A stretch of DNA of 64,000 nt, taken from assembly GCA_947311845.1 (NCBI GenBank), contig CAMZMU010000040.1:65128573-65192572 (forward strand), written 5' to 3'. This DNA comes from Poa pratensis. Its lineage: Eukaryota > Streptophyta > Magnoliopsida > Poales > Poaceae. Numbering within the stretch: the first letter of the stretch is position 1; each line of letters opens with the position of its first letter. Positions 24,236 through 35,473 of the stretch are shown piece by piece. The notes beneath the pieces are model-generated. The model was not told where the DNA came from. It saw only the letters and a list, made by a program, of their open reading frames with translations, and did no database searches. Made by a program: the position numbers and the translations under genes.

Positions 24236-26626
24236 TATAACACCCCAGGTTTCTAAAGAACCAGGGAGTGCTACCACACAAATCTACTCACAAACAAATT
24301 AATGAAAGCTTTAAGCTTGGACAGCACCTCCTTTGTTTTTAAGGACATTCACGACAGGCAATTCATAATAAGAGGATAGAAAGCGGTAATAATAACTTGA
24401 AAGAAACACCAAGAACTGTAGAAAGCCACTAAAAAGAACTGGCGTCCACTGATTATTATTTGAAGTTATGTGACGTGCTCAATGATGTAGAAGTGCTACG
24501 CCCATATCCCATACATGTCGCTTACTTAGTACCTGAAAACCGAATGAAGCACAAGAATGAGTATAAAAAAAATACTCAGCAAGTAAAATACAAAATCATC
24601 AGAATAATAATCCCATTTTGTCAAGTACATGGCTAGGGATTACCAAATTTCAACATCCAACACCACTGAACCCAAACAGGACCACCTGAAAGTACTGATA
24701 ATCTCTTTATGAACTAGAAGACTGAAACCGAACATCTGAATATGGAACTGAAACTGAACATCTGAATATGTCGCCCGGACTAGCCCACGAGCTGACAGTT
24801 CTCACCGAACTCTATCGGAGTAGCCACTCGGGACAGTCTCTCACCGGACTAACAGAAAGGGTGAATATGTCGCCCGGACTAGCCCACGAGCTGACAGTTC
24901 TCACCGAACTCTATCGGAGTAGCCACTCGGGACAGTCTCTCACCGGACCAACAAGAAAGGTTAGCCATCGGACTAGCTCACAACCTGACAGTTCTCACCG
25001 AACTCTATCGGAGTAGCCACTTGTGAACAGTTGCTCACCGAGTTAGCTATTGAAGTAAAGAAAGTGAAATATCTCTGAACAACATGGACGAAGGAACCGA
25101 ATCGAACGAACTGAATAATTATGAAGTAAACCAGCGGAACAAGGGATCTCAATCAGTGAGAGCAATCAGTTGAACCGTCACACAATGGACGAACATAGAG
25201 AATAAGGGTTCGTCATGCACTTGCCTTTACCGATAGCGAAGACGTTGTTTGGGAATAATCCCACACCTATGAGTAAGACAACTATGCAGAGCCCATACAC
25301 CAAATGTGGCTAATCACATTTCCGAGGGGGCAACCCTTTGCTGTCCCTTCACGAAAGAATTCACAACTCGAGCTAGAAAGCTCGGAAACAAGCAAATGTT
25401 ATGCCTATGCATTCATAAGCAACTTAAATACAGATAACTCCAAACATTGGAACTGAAAGTATGGAGCTTTATAGGTCAAAACCAGCGAATACTCCCCTGC
25501 TGTTTTCAGATTCGGAAATAACAAGTAGCCGCCTTTGGAAATTCATAGCAATAAGAATACTCATAGAAATTGAGTAAATCCTTTTGTATTGGAAACTAGG
25601 CATCACATACCAGCTAGGAGGAAACAAACATGAATTTAGATGAATTTTAAATACTCTTAAGGCCCATGAAGAAATCGTATTCTGCGCTGTTTCTGAATAT
25701 TAGACAGCTGCAAAGTAACAGTCACAGCCGGAGCTTCGCAACTCCGATGGAAGCGTTTAACCTCTCAAAACGATCGTGGGAGCAAGGTTTACAAGACATT
25801 CCATACACCCAACCTCTGATTTTGCCAATAAGGTACTCGAAAATGGTGATTTCTGAACATGTACTTCCAGAAACGGAAATTTTGAACTCGTTTCCCCTAA
25901 TTTCCAAAAACTCTAGCTATTCCCCTACCATAGGAATTTAGGAACCACCAAGAACAGCACAAGAGAGGGTCATGGAGGGTGGGAGAACTCACCCTTGAAG
26001 CTTGACTACAGGGAATCGGACAGGGGGAAAGGTAGGGGTCTTCTCTTTTCGTCCTCCTCCTCTTCTTGTCTCCTTCTCTTCTTCCTCAAACCCTAGGTCA
26101 AAGGAGATGCCCTGTAGGTGGTGGAGGGTATGGTGCAGCTAGGAGGTACATGGGAAGGAGAGGGGAGGCAGGGAGGACGCCATGAGGAGTGGGGAAGAGA
26201 GCTCACGGATGAGGGCGTCGGCTTCAGTAAGAGAAGAAAAGAGAGATGGAGCACTCCTCCTGTGGATAAGAGGAAGCTCATGTGGTGAGGGGATAGATAA
26301 GGGGTTCCGGCTGTCCAGCTCCATGGTTTTACTTAAATTAGAAAACAGTTTTCGAAATTCCCAAACAATCCAAACCATTGAATTGAAATAAATCATTGGA
26401 GATGCATCCGAACTCCGATTTGGGCAAACGAGTAGTCCATTTCGAATGTCTCGACAAGCCCGACGCAACCGCGGAATCGGATTTTGATTCAAAGAATCAA
26501 TTGAAGCACGAGATGCCCCTGACTGTCGCCTCTAATATGAAATTTAAGAATGACGGATAAAAAAATCTTCAGCGGTGATGACGAGAACCCCGATGAAAAA
26601 TATCCAATAAATTACGGGGTATTACA
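24236..26626 (-). repeat. 3' LTR (in element orientation)
   Basis: This is the left copy on the plus strand. It contains a 99-bp internal tandem repeat (ATGTCGCCCGGACTAGCCC at 24768 and 24867, with a diverged third unit from about 24963). Short frames in it (24768-25016, 25666-25941, 26139-26492) are repeated identically in the other LTR and resemble no known protein. Confidence 0.9.
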
Positions 26627-26870
26627 GTCTACCCACCTTAAAAGGAACTCGCCCTCGAGTTCTTCATTCATTATAACTTGTATAATACAAGGACATCCAA
26701 TTTACTAGGGAACAACTATAGAAGCACTCATGAAAAGCAATGTTCATCTGAAATCAGGAACGTCCCAAAACCCATCCTACTGTGCACCAGTGTGTCAAGT
26801 TTTAAGTTATTAGCATACAAATTAAGGAGAGGACAACACCAGAGATCTAAAGCCTGGCTCTGATACCAAC
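26627..26870 (-). other. Core of the LTR element with PBS and PPT
   Basis: The 244-bp core contains only the primer binding site (minus strand TGGTATCAGAGC, 26868-26857), about 200 bp of non-coding sequence, and a purine-rich tract next to the 3' LTR (minus strand AAGGTGGGTAGAC, ending at 26627). The sequence beside the tract reads GAACTCGAGGGCGAGTTCC on the minus strand, reminiscent of the region after integrase in grass gypsy elements, which suggests derivation by internal deletion. Confidence 0.8.
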
Positions 26871-29257
26871 TATAACACCCCAGGTTTCTAAAGAACCAGG
26901 GAGTGCTACCACACAAATCTACTCACAAACAAATTAATGAAAGCTTTAAGCTTGGACAGCACCTCCTTTGTTTTTAAGGACATTCACGACAGGCAATTCA
27001 TAATAAGAGGATAGAAAGCGGTAATAATAACTTGAAAGAAACACCAAGAACTGTAGAAAGCCACTAAAAAGAACTGGCGTCCACTGATTATTATTTGAAG
27101 TTATGTGACGTGCTCAATGATGTAGAAGTGCTACGCCCATATCCCATACATGTCGCTTACTTAGTACCTGAAAACCGAATGAAGCACAAGAATGAGTATA
27201 AAAAAATACTCAGCAAGTAAAATACAAAATCATCAGAATAATAATCCCATTTTGTCAAGTACATGGCTAGGGATTACCAAATTTCAACATCCAACACCAC
27301 TGAACCCAAACAGGACCACCTGAAAGTACTGATAATCTCTTTATGAACTAGAAGACTGAAACCGAACATCTGAATATGGAACTGAAACTGAACATCTGAA
27401 TATGTCGCCCGGACTAGCCCACGAGCTGACAGTTCTCACCGAACTCTATCGGAGTAGCCACTCGGGACAGTCTCTCACCGGACTAACAGAAAGGGTGAAT
27501 ATGTCGCCCGGACTAGCCCACGAGCTGACAGTTCTCACCGAACTCTATCGGAGTAGCCACTCGGGACAGTCTCTCACCGGACCAACAAGAAAGGTTAGCC
27601 ATCGGACTAGCTCACAACCTGACAGTTCTCACCGAACTCTATCGGAGTAGCCACTTGTGAACAGTTGCTCACCGAGTTAGCTATTGAAGTAAAGAAAGTG
27701 AAATATCTCTGAACAACATGGACGAAGGAACCGAATCGAACGAACTGAATAATTATGAAGTAAACCAGCGGAACAAGGGATCTCAATCAGTGAGAGCAAT
27801 CAGTTGAACCGTCACACAATGGACGAACATAGAGAATAAGGGTTCGTCATGCACTTGCCTTTACCGATAGCGAAGACGTTGTTTGGGAATAATCCCACAC
27901 CTATGAGTAAGACAACTATGCAGAGCCCATACACCAAATGTGGCTAATCACATTTCCGAGGGGGCAACCCTTTGCTGTCCCTTCACGAAAGAATTCACAA
28001 CTCGAGCTAGAAAGCTCGGAAACAAGCAAATGTTATGCCTATGCATTCATAAGCAACTTAAATACAGATAACTCCAAACATTGGAACTGAAAGTATGGAG
28101 CTTTATAGGTCAAACCAGCGAATACTCCCCTGCTGTTTTCAGATTCGGAAATAACAAGTAGCCGCCTTTGGAAATTCATAGCAATAAGAATACTCATAGA
28201 AATTGAGTAAATCCTTTTGTATTGGAAACTAGGCATCACATACCAGCTAGGAGGAAACAAACATGAATTTAGATGAATTTTAAATACTCTTAAGGCCCAT
28301 GAAGAAATCGTATTCTGCGCTGTTTCTGAATATTAGACAGCTGCAAAGTAACAGTCACAGCCGGAGCTTCGCAACTCCGATGGAAGCGTTTAACCTCTCA
28401 AAACGATCGTGGGAGCAAGGTTTACAAGACATTCCATACACCCAACCTCTGATTTTGCCAATAAGGTACTCGAAAATGGTGATTTCTGAACATGTACTTC
28501 CAGAAACGGAAATTTTGAACTCGTTTCCCCTAATTTCCAAAAACTCTAGCTATTCCCCTACCATAGGAATTTAGGAACCACCAAGAACAGCACAAGAGAG
28601 GGTCATGGAGGGTGGGAGAACTCACCCTTGAAGCTTGACTACAGGGAATCGGACAGGGGGAAAGGTAGGGGTCTTCTCTTTTCGTCCTCCTCCTCTTCTT
28701 GTCTCCTTCTCTTCTTCCTCAAACCCTAGGTCAAAGGAGATGCCCTGTAGGTGGTGGAGGGTATGGTGCAGCTAGGAGGTACATGGGAAGGAGAGGGGAG
28801 GCAGGGAGGACGCCATGAGGAGTGGGGAAGAGAGCTCACGGATGAGGGCGTCGGCTTCAGTAAGAGAAGAAAAGAGAGATGGAGCACTCCTCCTGTGGAT
28901 AAGAGGAAGCTCATGTGGTGAGGGGATAGATAAGGGGTTCCGGCTGTCCAGCTCCATGGTTTTACTTAAATTAGAAAACAGTTTTCGAAATTCCCAAACA
29001 ATCCAAACCATTGAATTGAAATAAATCATTGGAGATGCATCCGAACTCCGATTTGGGCAAACGAGTAGTCCATTTCGAATGTCTCGACAAGCCCGACGCA
29101 ACCGCGGAATCGGATTTTGATTCAAAGAATCAATTGAAGCACGAGATGCCCCTGACTGTCGCCTCTAATATGAAATTTAAGAATGACGGATAAAAAATCT
29201 TCAGCGGTGATGACGAGAACCCCGATGAAAATATCCAATAAATTACGGGGTATTACA
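26871..29257 (-). repeat. 5' LTR (in element orientation)
   Basis: This is the right copy on the plus strand. It matches the left LTR including the 99-bp tandem units (27402, 27501 and a diverged third from about 27597). The only differences I saw are one-base reductions of four A-runs, near 27201, 28112, 29192 and 29229. Confidence 0.9.
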
Positions 29258-29704
29258 GTACCTCAGTTGGACACACTACATACTGAATCTATAGTTCTAC
29301 ACACGTTAAGTAGAACATTTTGTGTGTGTAAATTGAGGACCTCACAGATTAGTGGAAATGACACAGTACGCTAACAATAACATAATATGCAACTAAGTAG
29401 TGGTTTTGCTCGGTGAAGATGGTTGTTAATTTCAGTGATATGATAATATGACCAGTCAGATTTAACTCATTTAATCGGATAATTCTAATTGAAAAGGTCG
29501 GATAATTCGTAAAAAAAAGGATAATCCGCATCCGTCGGATAATAGCAATACCATATATGCCATCACATTCATCGGATATCCGCTTAACCAATATCCGTAT
29601 TCTCATCTGTATCCGACGAATTTCTAAAATGTCATACCATATCCTCAAAAACGGATGTGGATGCGGATTCGGGGCAGAAATTATCCGCACCATTTACATC
29701 CTTA

Positions 29705-30364
29705 CTTGGTGGCGAACGGCGGCGACACGCACCGCGTGGTGGACAATGCATGGTGGCAAACACAGCGTTGTTTCGTTCCACCCACCTAAGATCGTCTTGC
29801 ACACAGTTGTTCTACCTGGCGAGGACGAAGTGCTTCCCAGGCTTCCAGCCCCCTTACCTCTTAGCATATAATAATAAGTCGTTTGGTATCCTCATTTTGA
29901 GGCGGAATCATGGAATTCATTTGTCGTTTGGTAGCCCACATTTTGAGCCGGAATCATGAAATTCATTATGATTCCATACCCAATATGTTTGGCTGTCAAG
30001 TTTTTTTTTCATTTGAATTTCAGCAAATGCGTAATATATGATATGTCAATTCCTATTTGTAATCCTATCATTTCACTTACCAAATAAAATGAAATGATGG
30101 TTAGCTAAGGTAGAGGTTGGGATGGACCGATCGAGAAGGATGCTAGAACATTTCACAGCTCTCCCGGAACATGGACTAACTATGGAATTGAAGTCCTAGC
30201 AAATGAGACAAATTATCTTTACCACCATTCAACGCCTACATTCCCATGACAAAGATTAGCAGGTAACGGCAACGGCAACAGCAGAAACCAGAAACACGAG
30301 CAGCGATGACTTGGAAGGACACATCATGACAAGGCGCGCATATATCGATCGATCGATTTATCAA
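29705..30364. other. TBL 3' flank, nothing else recognised
   Basis: This lies downstream of the TBL gene on the minus strand. A short direct repeat (CGTTTGGTA near 29881 and 29927, each followed by a TTTTGAG and GGAATCATG block) suggests a small decayed element. No coding frame is credible. Confidence 0.4.
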
Positions 30365-31733
30365 TCAATTAGCGAGTAGCATGCGGAGCAGCATCTCGTT
30401 CCACACGTCGACCGGGCCGGGCAGGCACCAGTGCACGCAGTCATGATAGAGCGTCACGTTCTCGTGCGCCCAGTGCCCGTACCGGCTCGGGTGCCCGTCC
30501 GGCCGGAGCACCATCGCCGCCGTCGCGTCCATCAGCATCATCCTCACCCCTCTCCCCCTCGCCGCCTCCTTCGCCGCGTTGAACTCTTCCACCTGGGCCG
30601 TGTGGAAGTCGAGGTCCAGCCCGGCGAGACGCGCACGCGCTTGGTCGTACGGCCGCGTCCGCCGGCAGTCGCCGCCCGTGTCCCAGTTCCCGCCCTCGAA
30701 GTGCGACGTCGGCGTGAGCGTCCGCACGATCGCCGTCCCGGTGAACCCTTTTAGGTTTGTGATGGCTCGCAGCGCCGTGCGGAACGCGGCGCGCAGGGAG
30801 TAGCGCAGCGTGAGCTCGGGCACGCCGGGGACGCCGCAGGCCTGGCAGCCGACGAGGCGGCCGCCGGCCTCGTAGAACATGGACGGGTGCGAGAACCAGG
30901 TCGCCGCCGAGATGATGATGTAGTCGTAGCCGGACACGAAGGGTAGCCAGGTGTCGTCGGGCTCGTCCAGGTACAGGTTCCACAGCCCGCGGTCGGTGTC
31001 GGTGTCGGTGCCGGACAGGTTCGCCTTCACGAGGAACAGCGAGCGGTAGATGGAGAGGGTGAAGTCGTGCGACTCGTAGTAGAATGTCACCGATGGTTGG
31101 TTCTTGATCGGGGAGATGTCTTTCGGGTACTCCACCTGCAATTGCAAACAAATTTCCCAAATCGCCATTCCTAAGCAATTGAAACTTGGAACGAATTTGA
31201 GCTAGAGTGATGATTAACTAGTACCTTGGACAAGAGGCACATGAGGGACTGCATGTGGTTCCTGGCGAGCGAGTCCCGACGAACGCCATGGAGCGGTTCC
31301 TCACGACGTGCAAGAACCCCGCCGCGTCGAACCGCGGGAGCTCGCATCCGTCCGGCCGCCACCGCCACTTGAGGAACCCGAGGTCCGGGCGGCCGTACTT
31401 CATGCAGTTCTGGTGCTCCTCGATCACCGCGCAGCTCCGGTTAGTGTAATACGGCGCGCCGTCGTCCGGCACCCACTCGCCCCGGAAAATGTCGCATCCC
31501 TCGGGCACCCGGCCAGTAACAGCGGAAGCAGAGTTCCTGGCCGGATGATGCACAGCATCCCCTGGGCCGTAGGCGTCGAAGAAGAAAGAACCGCGGAGGC
31601 GGGTGGTGACGATGAAGAGGACGACGACGATCGCCGGGAGGGACAGCGCCGTGGCGCCAGCCAGCCGGAGCTTCTGCATCGGCTGCTTCCCGGTGACCTG
31701 CATACCACAATGTTCAGCAGCAGCAGCAGACAA
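30365..31733 (-). pseudogene. Trichome birefringence-like (TBL) polysaccharide O-acetyltransferase, frameshifted
   Basis: TBL proteins are Golgi type II membrane enzymes that acetylate cell-wall polysaccharides. Exon 1 is 31733-31225 and exon 2 is 31135-30365, with a GT/AG intron. The N terminus has one membrane anchor ([15 protein letters not shown], about aa 33-47). The TBL domain follows: [27 protein letters not shown] and [16 protein letters not shown]. The second conserved block ends DCVHWCLPGPVDVWNEML, with the Asp-His pair of the catalytic triad. At the GDS motif (about 31285-31292) one base is missing: the strand reads GTCGGGACTCG where GTCGGCGACTCG would give V-G-D-S. Coding length is 1280 nt, one short of a 426-aa frame. 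The rest is open, so this is a very recent lesion or a sequence error. An in-frame ATG 30 nt downstream (31703) is an alternative start. Confidence 0.85.
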
Positions 31734-32198
31734 TCGTGTTGACCGGCGGCGAGAGCTACTGCGGTACTGCCGCAGGCAGGATTGCAGGAAGTTAGGCAGT
31801 AGCTGCTCGTCTCTGGTTAATAAAGAAGTATGCTTGATTGTCTGTGCCGCGGATACAGTACTTTATTTTGGTTTAAGAGCCGATCGGCGCTGTATTGTAC
31901 TGCCAGTCAATCACGGGACGGCGCTTTGACGCTTTGTTGAGTGGTGCTGCTTCATCGACACTCCAAGCATATTGTTTTGCAGGTTCCTCCTTCCTCTCTC
32001 CCAGATTATACACCTCACATTTACATTCTGTTTACTCCTTGAATTTTGGTTAAGCTTTTCACAACTTACAAAATTGGCGTTTCCATCAAATTAATTAGGT
32101 AGCTACCATTGCATGCATCAGATTTACTGGATCTCGGCATGGGTACTGTATTATCACTAAGCAAATTCTTTGGATCACAGTATATATCGTTTATTTTG
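31734..32198. other. TBL upstream region
   Basis: Presumed promoter of the minus-strand TBL gene. I see no coding frame and could not place a convincing TATA box. Confidence 0.35.
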
Positions 32199-32340
32199 GC
32201 ATGCATCGATGGAAAATATGCAGATAATCTGCATGCATTGACGGGAAAATGCTGAAATTAATCTGCATGCATCGATGAAAAATACTGAAAATAATCTGCA
32301 TGCATAAATGCAAAAATATTGCAAATAATCGACAGGCATT
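32199..32340. repeat. Four-unit 33-bp repeat carrying GCATGCA (RY) motifs
   Basis: Units begin GGCATGCATCGATGG, CTGCATGCATTGACGG, CTGCATGCATCGATGA and CTGCATGCATAAATGC at about 33-bp spacing. Each ends in a RATAAT or TTAAT block. A fifth partial unit (GACAGGCATT) follows. GCATGCA is the RY element bound by B3 transcription factors such as ABI3, FUS3 and LEC2. The array lies about 470-610 bp upstream of the TBL start codon. Confidence 0.7.
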
Positions 32341-32969
32341 GCATAATTAACAACAGATTTGTTTGTACATATTCTTCCACATAACACGATCACGTATTTC
32401 TAACACATTCAGTATTCTTTCCAAAGATTTCGTCACTACCTGTGAGAAAATTGACACATGCAAAAGAATCCATCATGAACAAATAAGTCCCAAAACATGG
32501 AACTTGTTCACGCAACATATTCCGTATCTTGCTTAGGCTATAGATTTCTTTTCCTGATTTTGTGCAACGTTCCAGGAAGAAGGACACGGGGAAACGGGAT
32601 TTATGGATTTTTCTATTCGGCTGTCTAGGGAGGAGGATTGACACATCGGTCCCACATAATAATGGTTGGCCCACGCCTATGATATTGTGTCCAGTCTAGT
32701 AATGACTTAAACGTAAAAAAAAGTTATTACAATAATTTAAATTAAAAAATAAATTCGATAAATATAGTAAAAAACATGAAAGTCGAACTATTTGTTTCCT
32801 TTCAACGCGTAGAAGTGCTAGATCATATTGTAATTATCGATGAGTTGTTTCATCGTAAATTATTTGATGCATGACGAGGAATTCAGAAAAGTCGACTGAG
32901 AGATGTGGCTCGGCAAAAGGGCCATGTTACCCAAATTGCGGATCAAACACAATATCGGCATCCCGCTAA
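32341..32969. other. Intergenic, nothing recognised
   Basis: AT-rich sequence between the RY array and the decayed transposase. No credible frame or repeat was seen. Confidence 0.4.
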
Positions 32970-33680
32970 CTATTCATGATCATGTTGTAAATGATAATAC
33001 AAACACATTTGTGATCTCCTACATCTAATCAACCGATCATGATAGTTGATAGAGAAGAGTATCAGACAATAGAAAAACGGGTTTGGAGCACACCAAATAT
33101 TCGCTCCTGAGTTTTTGTGACACTCTCTTGTTTTGCAACTTGTCTTCAAAATGTCAACCAACTTACTCATTGTTGTATTTGTGGCTACTGATCTCATAGT
33201 TGCACTCCAAAGTTTGACCTTCATCAAGTAAACTGGTCATGCCGGACAAAGAGTGCCAATGTCATAATCTGTCACGGTTTCAAGTACGACAAGTGTCACG
33301 TTCCAACATGAGTACATGACCTACTTTGGAGATCTCTTCACAAGAGGATGAGTAATTCTTCCATTTTCCAATGCATGAGATCAATGCTCCCAAGCATTTG
33401 AAGAAAGTTCTCTCATTGTGCCTTGACCATGAGCTGAGCCGAGTCTATTGCATTTAGAGCTCTCATATCTCATATAGTACAGTTTAAACACTTTCACATT
33501 GCTACACAAAACCTTGCACACTGCAACGACTCCATAAGCACGCCAAAAGCAGTGCATTTTTTTGAATGGATGCGAATCCAATAAGTCAGATGTAATCTTT
33601 TTTCAGCATGAAGTAGTCATCATAATCCCTTACAATATGCACAACACACATGAACACATCCTTTTTCATCCTAAAGCAAC
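32970..33680 (-). pseudogene. PIF/Harbinger-type transposase remnant
   Basis: Read on the minus strand with several frame changes, fragments resemble the plant Harbinger transposase: a DYDDYFMLKKD block near 33625, a block around SSHKYNNE near 33180, and a terminal block like ITNVFVLSFTT near 33010, where the family has a conserved C-terminal motif ending in LHNM. Stops interrupt every frame. No terminal inverted repeats were found. The assignment rests on recalled family motifs and is moderate. Confidence 0.45.
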
Positions 33681-33689
33681 ACCAAAATA

Positions 33690-34170
33690 CGTTGTGTGCT
33701 AGAAAAATAGTCATTTGAATAACATCCTTCTTCACCTAAACCCCGACAAATTCTCCTAACCACTATCCAGTAACTTTCACTGGGATCGATTTGGTATTTG
33801 CACGCAATACTTAGAGTATAGGAAACATATGTCCTAATGCATAGCATAATCCATCCGACTTTGCTTATCAGTCGTGGAAGGCGACGGAGTCTTGACGATG
33901 ATTTAGATACCATATGACATCGATAAGCACTCCTTTTTAGCTGACTCCAAGCCAAACTCTGTCAATATATTGTCGATATATGCATTATTATTCAAGCCTA
34001 TTAGTCGCCTTTATCTATATAAATCTTGATTCCTAGTATGCATAATGCTTTTCTCAAGGCCTCGAGTATTTGGAAAGTCCTTTTCAATTATTGTTTGGTA
34101 GATTGAACTAACTGAACATCTTTCGAATCAACAATATGTCATCTACATAAAATGTTAGAACTGCTACCGA
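33690..34170 (-). pseudogene. Ty1/copia reverse-transcriptase remnant
   Basis: Minus-strand fragments carry the copia RT active-site block YVDDILLI (YVDD encoded at 34149-34138). Downstream is the RT/RNase H linker block VGWIMLCIRTYVSYTLSIA followed by YQIDPSESYWIVV (about 33870-33770). These are in the right order and spacing for a copia polyprotein but separated by frameshifts and stops. No LTRs were found nearby, so this is an old fragment. Confidence 0.75.
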
Positions 34171-35379
34171 GTCGCCACCGAAACTCTTAACTTGTGATGA
34201 AGTCAAGCGATTTTATTGTCACATCAAACGAGCGCCACAATTTCGTGTTGCTCACTTTGGTCCATCAACAGATTCAGAAATCTTGCTCACCCTGCATTCA
34301 GGCCATCACTTGAAATCATTCATTCATATCAGATCTGTTTATCATGTAGCGTTGCGCCATGATGTTTGTCCAACGTGGACCAAATACGCCCCATTTGGAG
34401 TTGGCCTAAGAGAAAGTAGGAGAACCGCCGCGCGTACGCGCAGCTGCGCATCCGCTGGGATAACGAGGCAGCGATGGAGAGGTTCCACGGTGAGCACTCG
34501 GAGCTACGTAGATGGAGTACGTCGTTGAGAGGGACGCGAAGAAGAAGCGAGCTTCGACATCCCGGTGGGAGGCTGGCCCCTCCATCAGCATCTCGTCGTC
34601 GGACTCTGATGAGAGACGATGCCTCCTGGGAGAGTCTTGGCAAGGTCTCTCATGATGAGTAATATCGAAATCGAGGTTTATTAATGTCGAAGGTCTAGGT
34701 GGTATCGAAGTCGAGCTTTAGTGTCGAAGGTCTATGTCAAACGTGTGAAGTGTCAAACTATGTGGCAAACATGTTGGAAATGTGTCAAAGTTTTAAATTT
34801 TAATGTTTGATGTGTTGGTCGATGCCCTATTGCGCATCATGTGAAAATTAGTCAAAACCCTGTTTTACATCTTCTGAAATGTGTGGCCTAAATTTTTCGT
34901 GACCTAAAAGCCAAGAAAGGTGCTGTAATACTGTTTTTGTATGCCCTAATTTTTACGAAAACCTAAAATGGAGCTCAGGCTATATGGAGTCCTTTAAAAA
35001 AAATGAAATCGACAATTTTGAGTTTCCAAAAATCGCGAAAAAATTCCCGGACGTAGATATTTTCGAGATCTACACCCCTGCAAATTTTCAACTCCAAATT
35101 CGTTATATTTGGGCTGAACAAAAAGATAAAATGGGTGGATCTGGATGGTGAACAATACACAATTTCAAAATTTTGAAATTTTCCTCAATTTACCTTTTTT
35201 GTGCAGCCCAAGTTATAACGATTTTGAAGGTAAAATTTTGCACGCTTGTAGATCTCGACACTATCTACATCTATGATTTTGCTCACGATTTTTGAAAACT
35301 TTAAAAAAAAATCATTTTTTTTTTCAAAAAATGTGCTCGATGTAGCGCGGGTTTCATTAGTCTACGCTCCTATTTTTTA
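34171..35379. other. Intergenic, nothing recognised
   Basis: 34380-34660 is GC-richer and open in several frames on both strands, but nothing resembles a known protein. The rest to 35379 is AT-rich. Confidence 0.35.
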
Positions 35380-35473
35380 CTCCCTCCGTTCACTAATATA
35401 AGAGTTTTTTAGCTTGCCAAAACGTCTTATACTAATGAATTTAGCTTGCCAAAACGTCCTATATGAGGGGAAG
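35380..35473. mobile_element. Stowaway-like MITE
   Basis: Starts CTCCCTCCGTTCACTAATAT after TA and folds back through two AGCTTGCCAAAACGTC blocks to a decayed right end (GAGGGGAAG) followed by TA. End sequence, TA duplication and size match the Stowaway group of grasses. It lies about 0.4 kb upstream of the TADA start codon. Confidence 0.75.

Larger units (their letters stand above)
24231..29262 (-). mobile_element. LTR retroelement: 2.39-kb LTRs, 244-bp core, TSD GTACC
   Basis: Two near-identical direct copies, 24236-26626 (2391 bp) and 26871-29257 (2387 bp), flank a 244-bp core. GTACC borders both outer ends (24231-24235 and 29258-29262). Read on the minus strand, the LTR begins TGTAATACCCCG and ends GGTGTTATA, so the end is TA rather than the canonical CA. 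Just inside the 5' LTR is TTGGTATCAGAGCCAGGC (26868-26851), the initiator-Met tRNA primer site. Just before the 3' LTR is the purine-rich AAGGTGGGTAGAC. By eye the LTRs differ only at four A-runs, each one base shorter in the right copy. There is no gag or pol, so the element must borrow proteins in trans. Its termini resemble grass Ty3/gypsy elements. Confidence 0.9.
23978..29704. mobile_element. hAT-like element (outer shell) split by an LTR element
   Basis: The left end reads TAGGGATGTAAACGGATCGG (23978). The right end, reverse-complemented, reads TAAGGATGTAAATGGTGCGG (ending 29704). The left arm (to 24230) and right arm (from 29263) both carry GGATTCGGAT, GGATAAT and ATCCG-rich sequence, as in the non-autonomous hAT-like repeats of grasses that begin GGGATGTAAA. 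With the inner retroelement removed the shell is about 0.7 kb. The putative 8-bp flanks (CTTAGCAA and CTTGGTGG) agree only in part, so the assignment is moderate. Confidence 0.5.

Noticed and set aside
24768..25050. CRISPR-like array
   Set aside because: The repeats are contiguous 99-bp tandem units without spacers and lie in a plant LTR.
24768..29125. Duplicate small genes (82, 91 and 117 aa pairs)
   Set aside because: They are chance frames repeated because the two LTRs are near-identical.
30431..31178. Alternative long frames in both strands at TBL
   Set aside because: Shadows of the GC-rich TBL exons; only the frame with conserved TBL motifs is kept.
32199..32340. CRISPR-like array
   Set aside because: Short contiguous tandem units with no unique spacers, in plant DNA.
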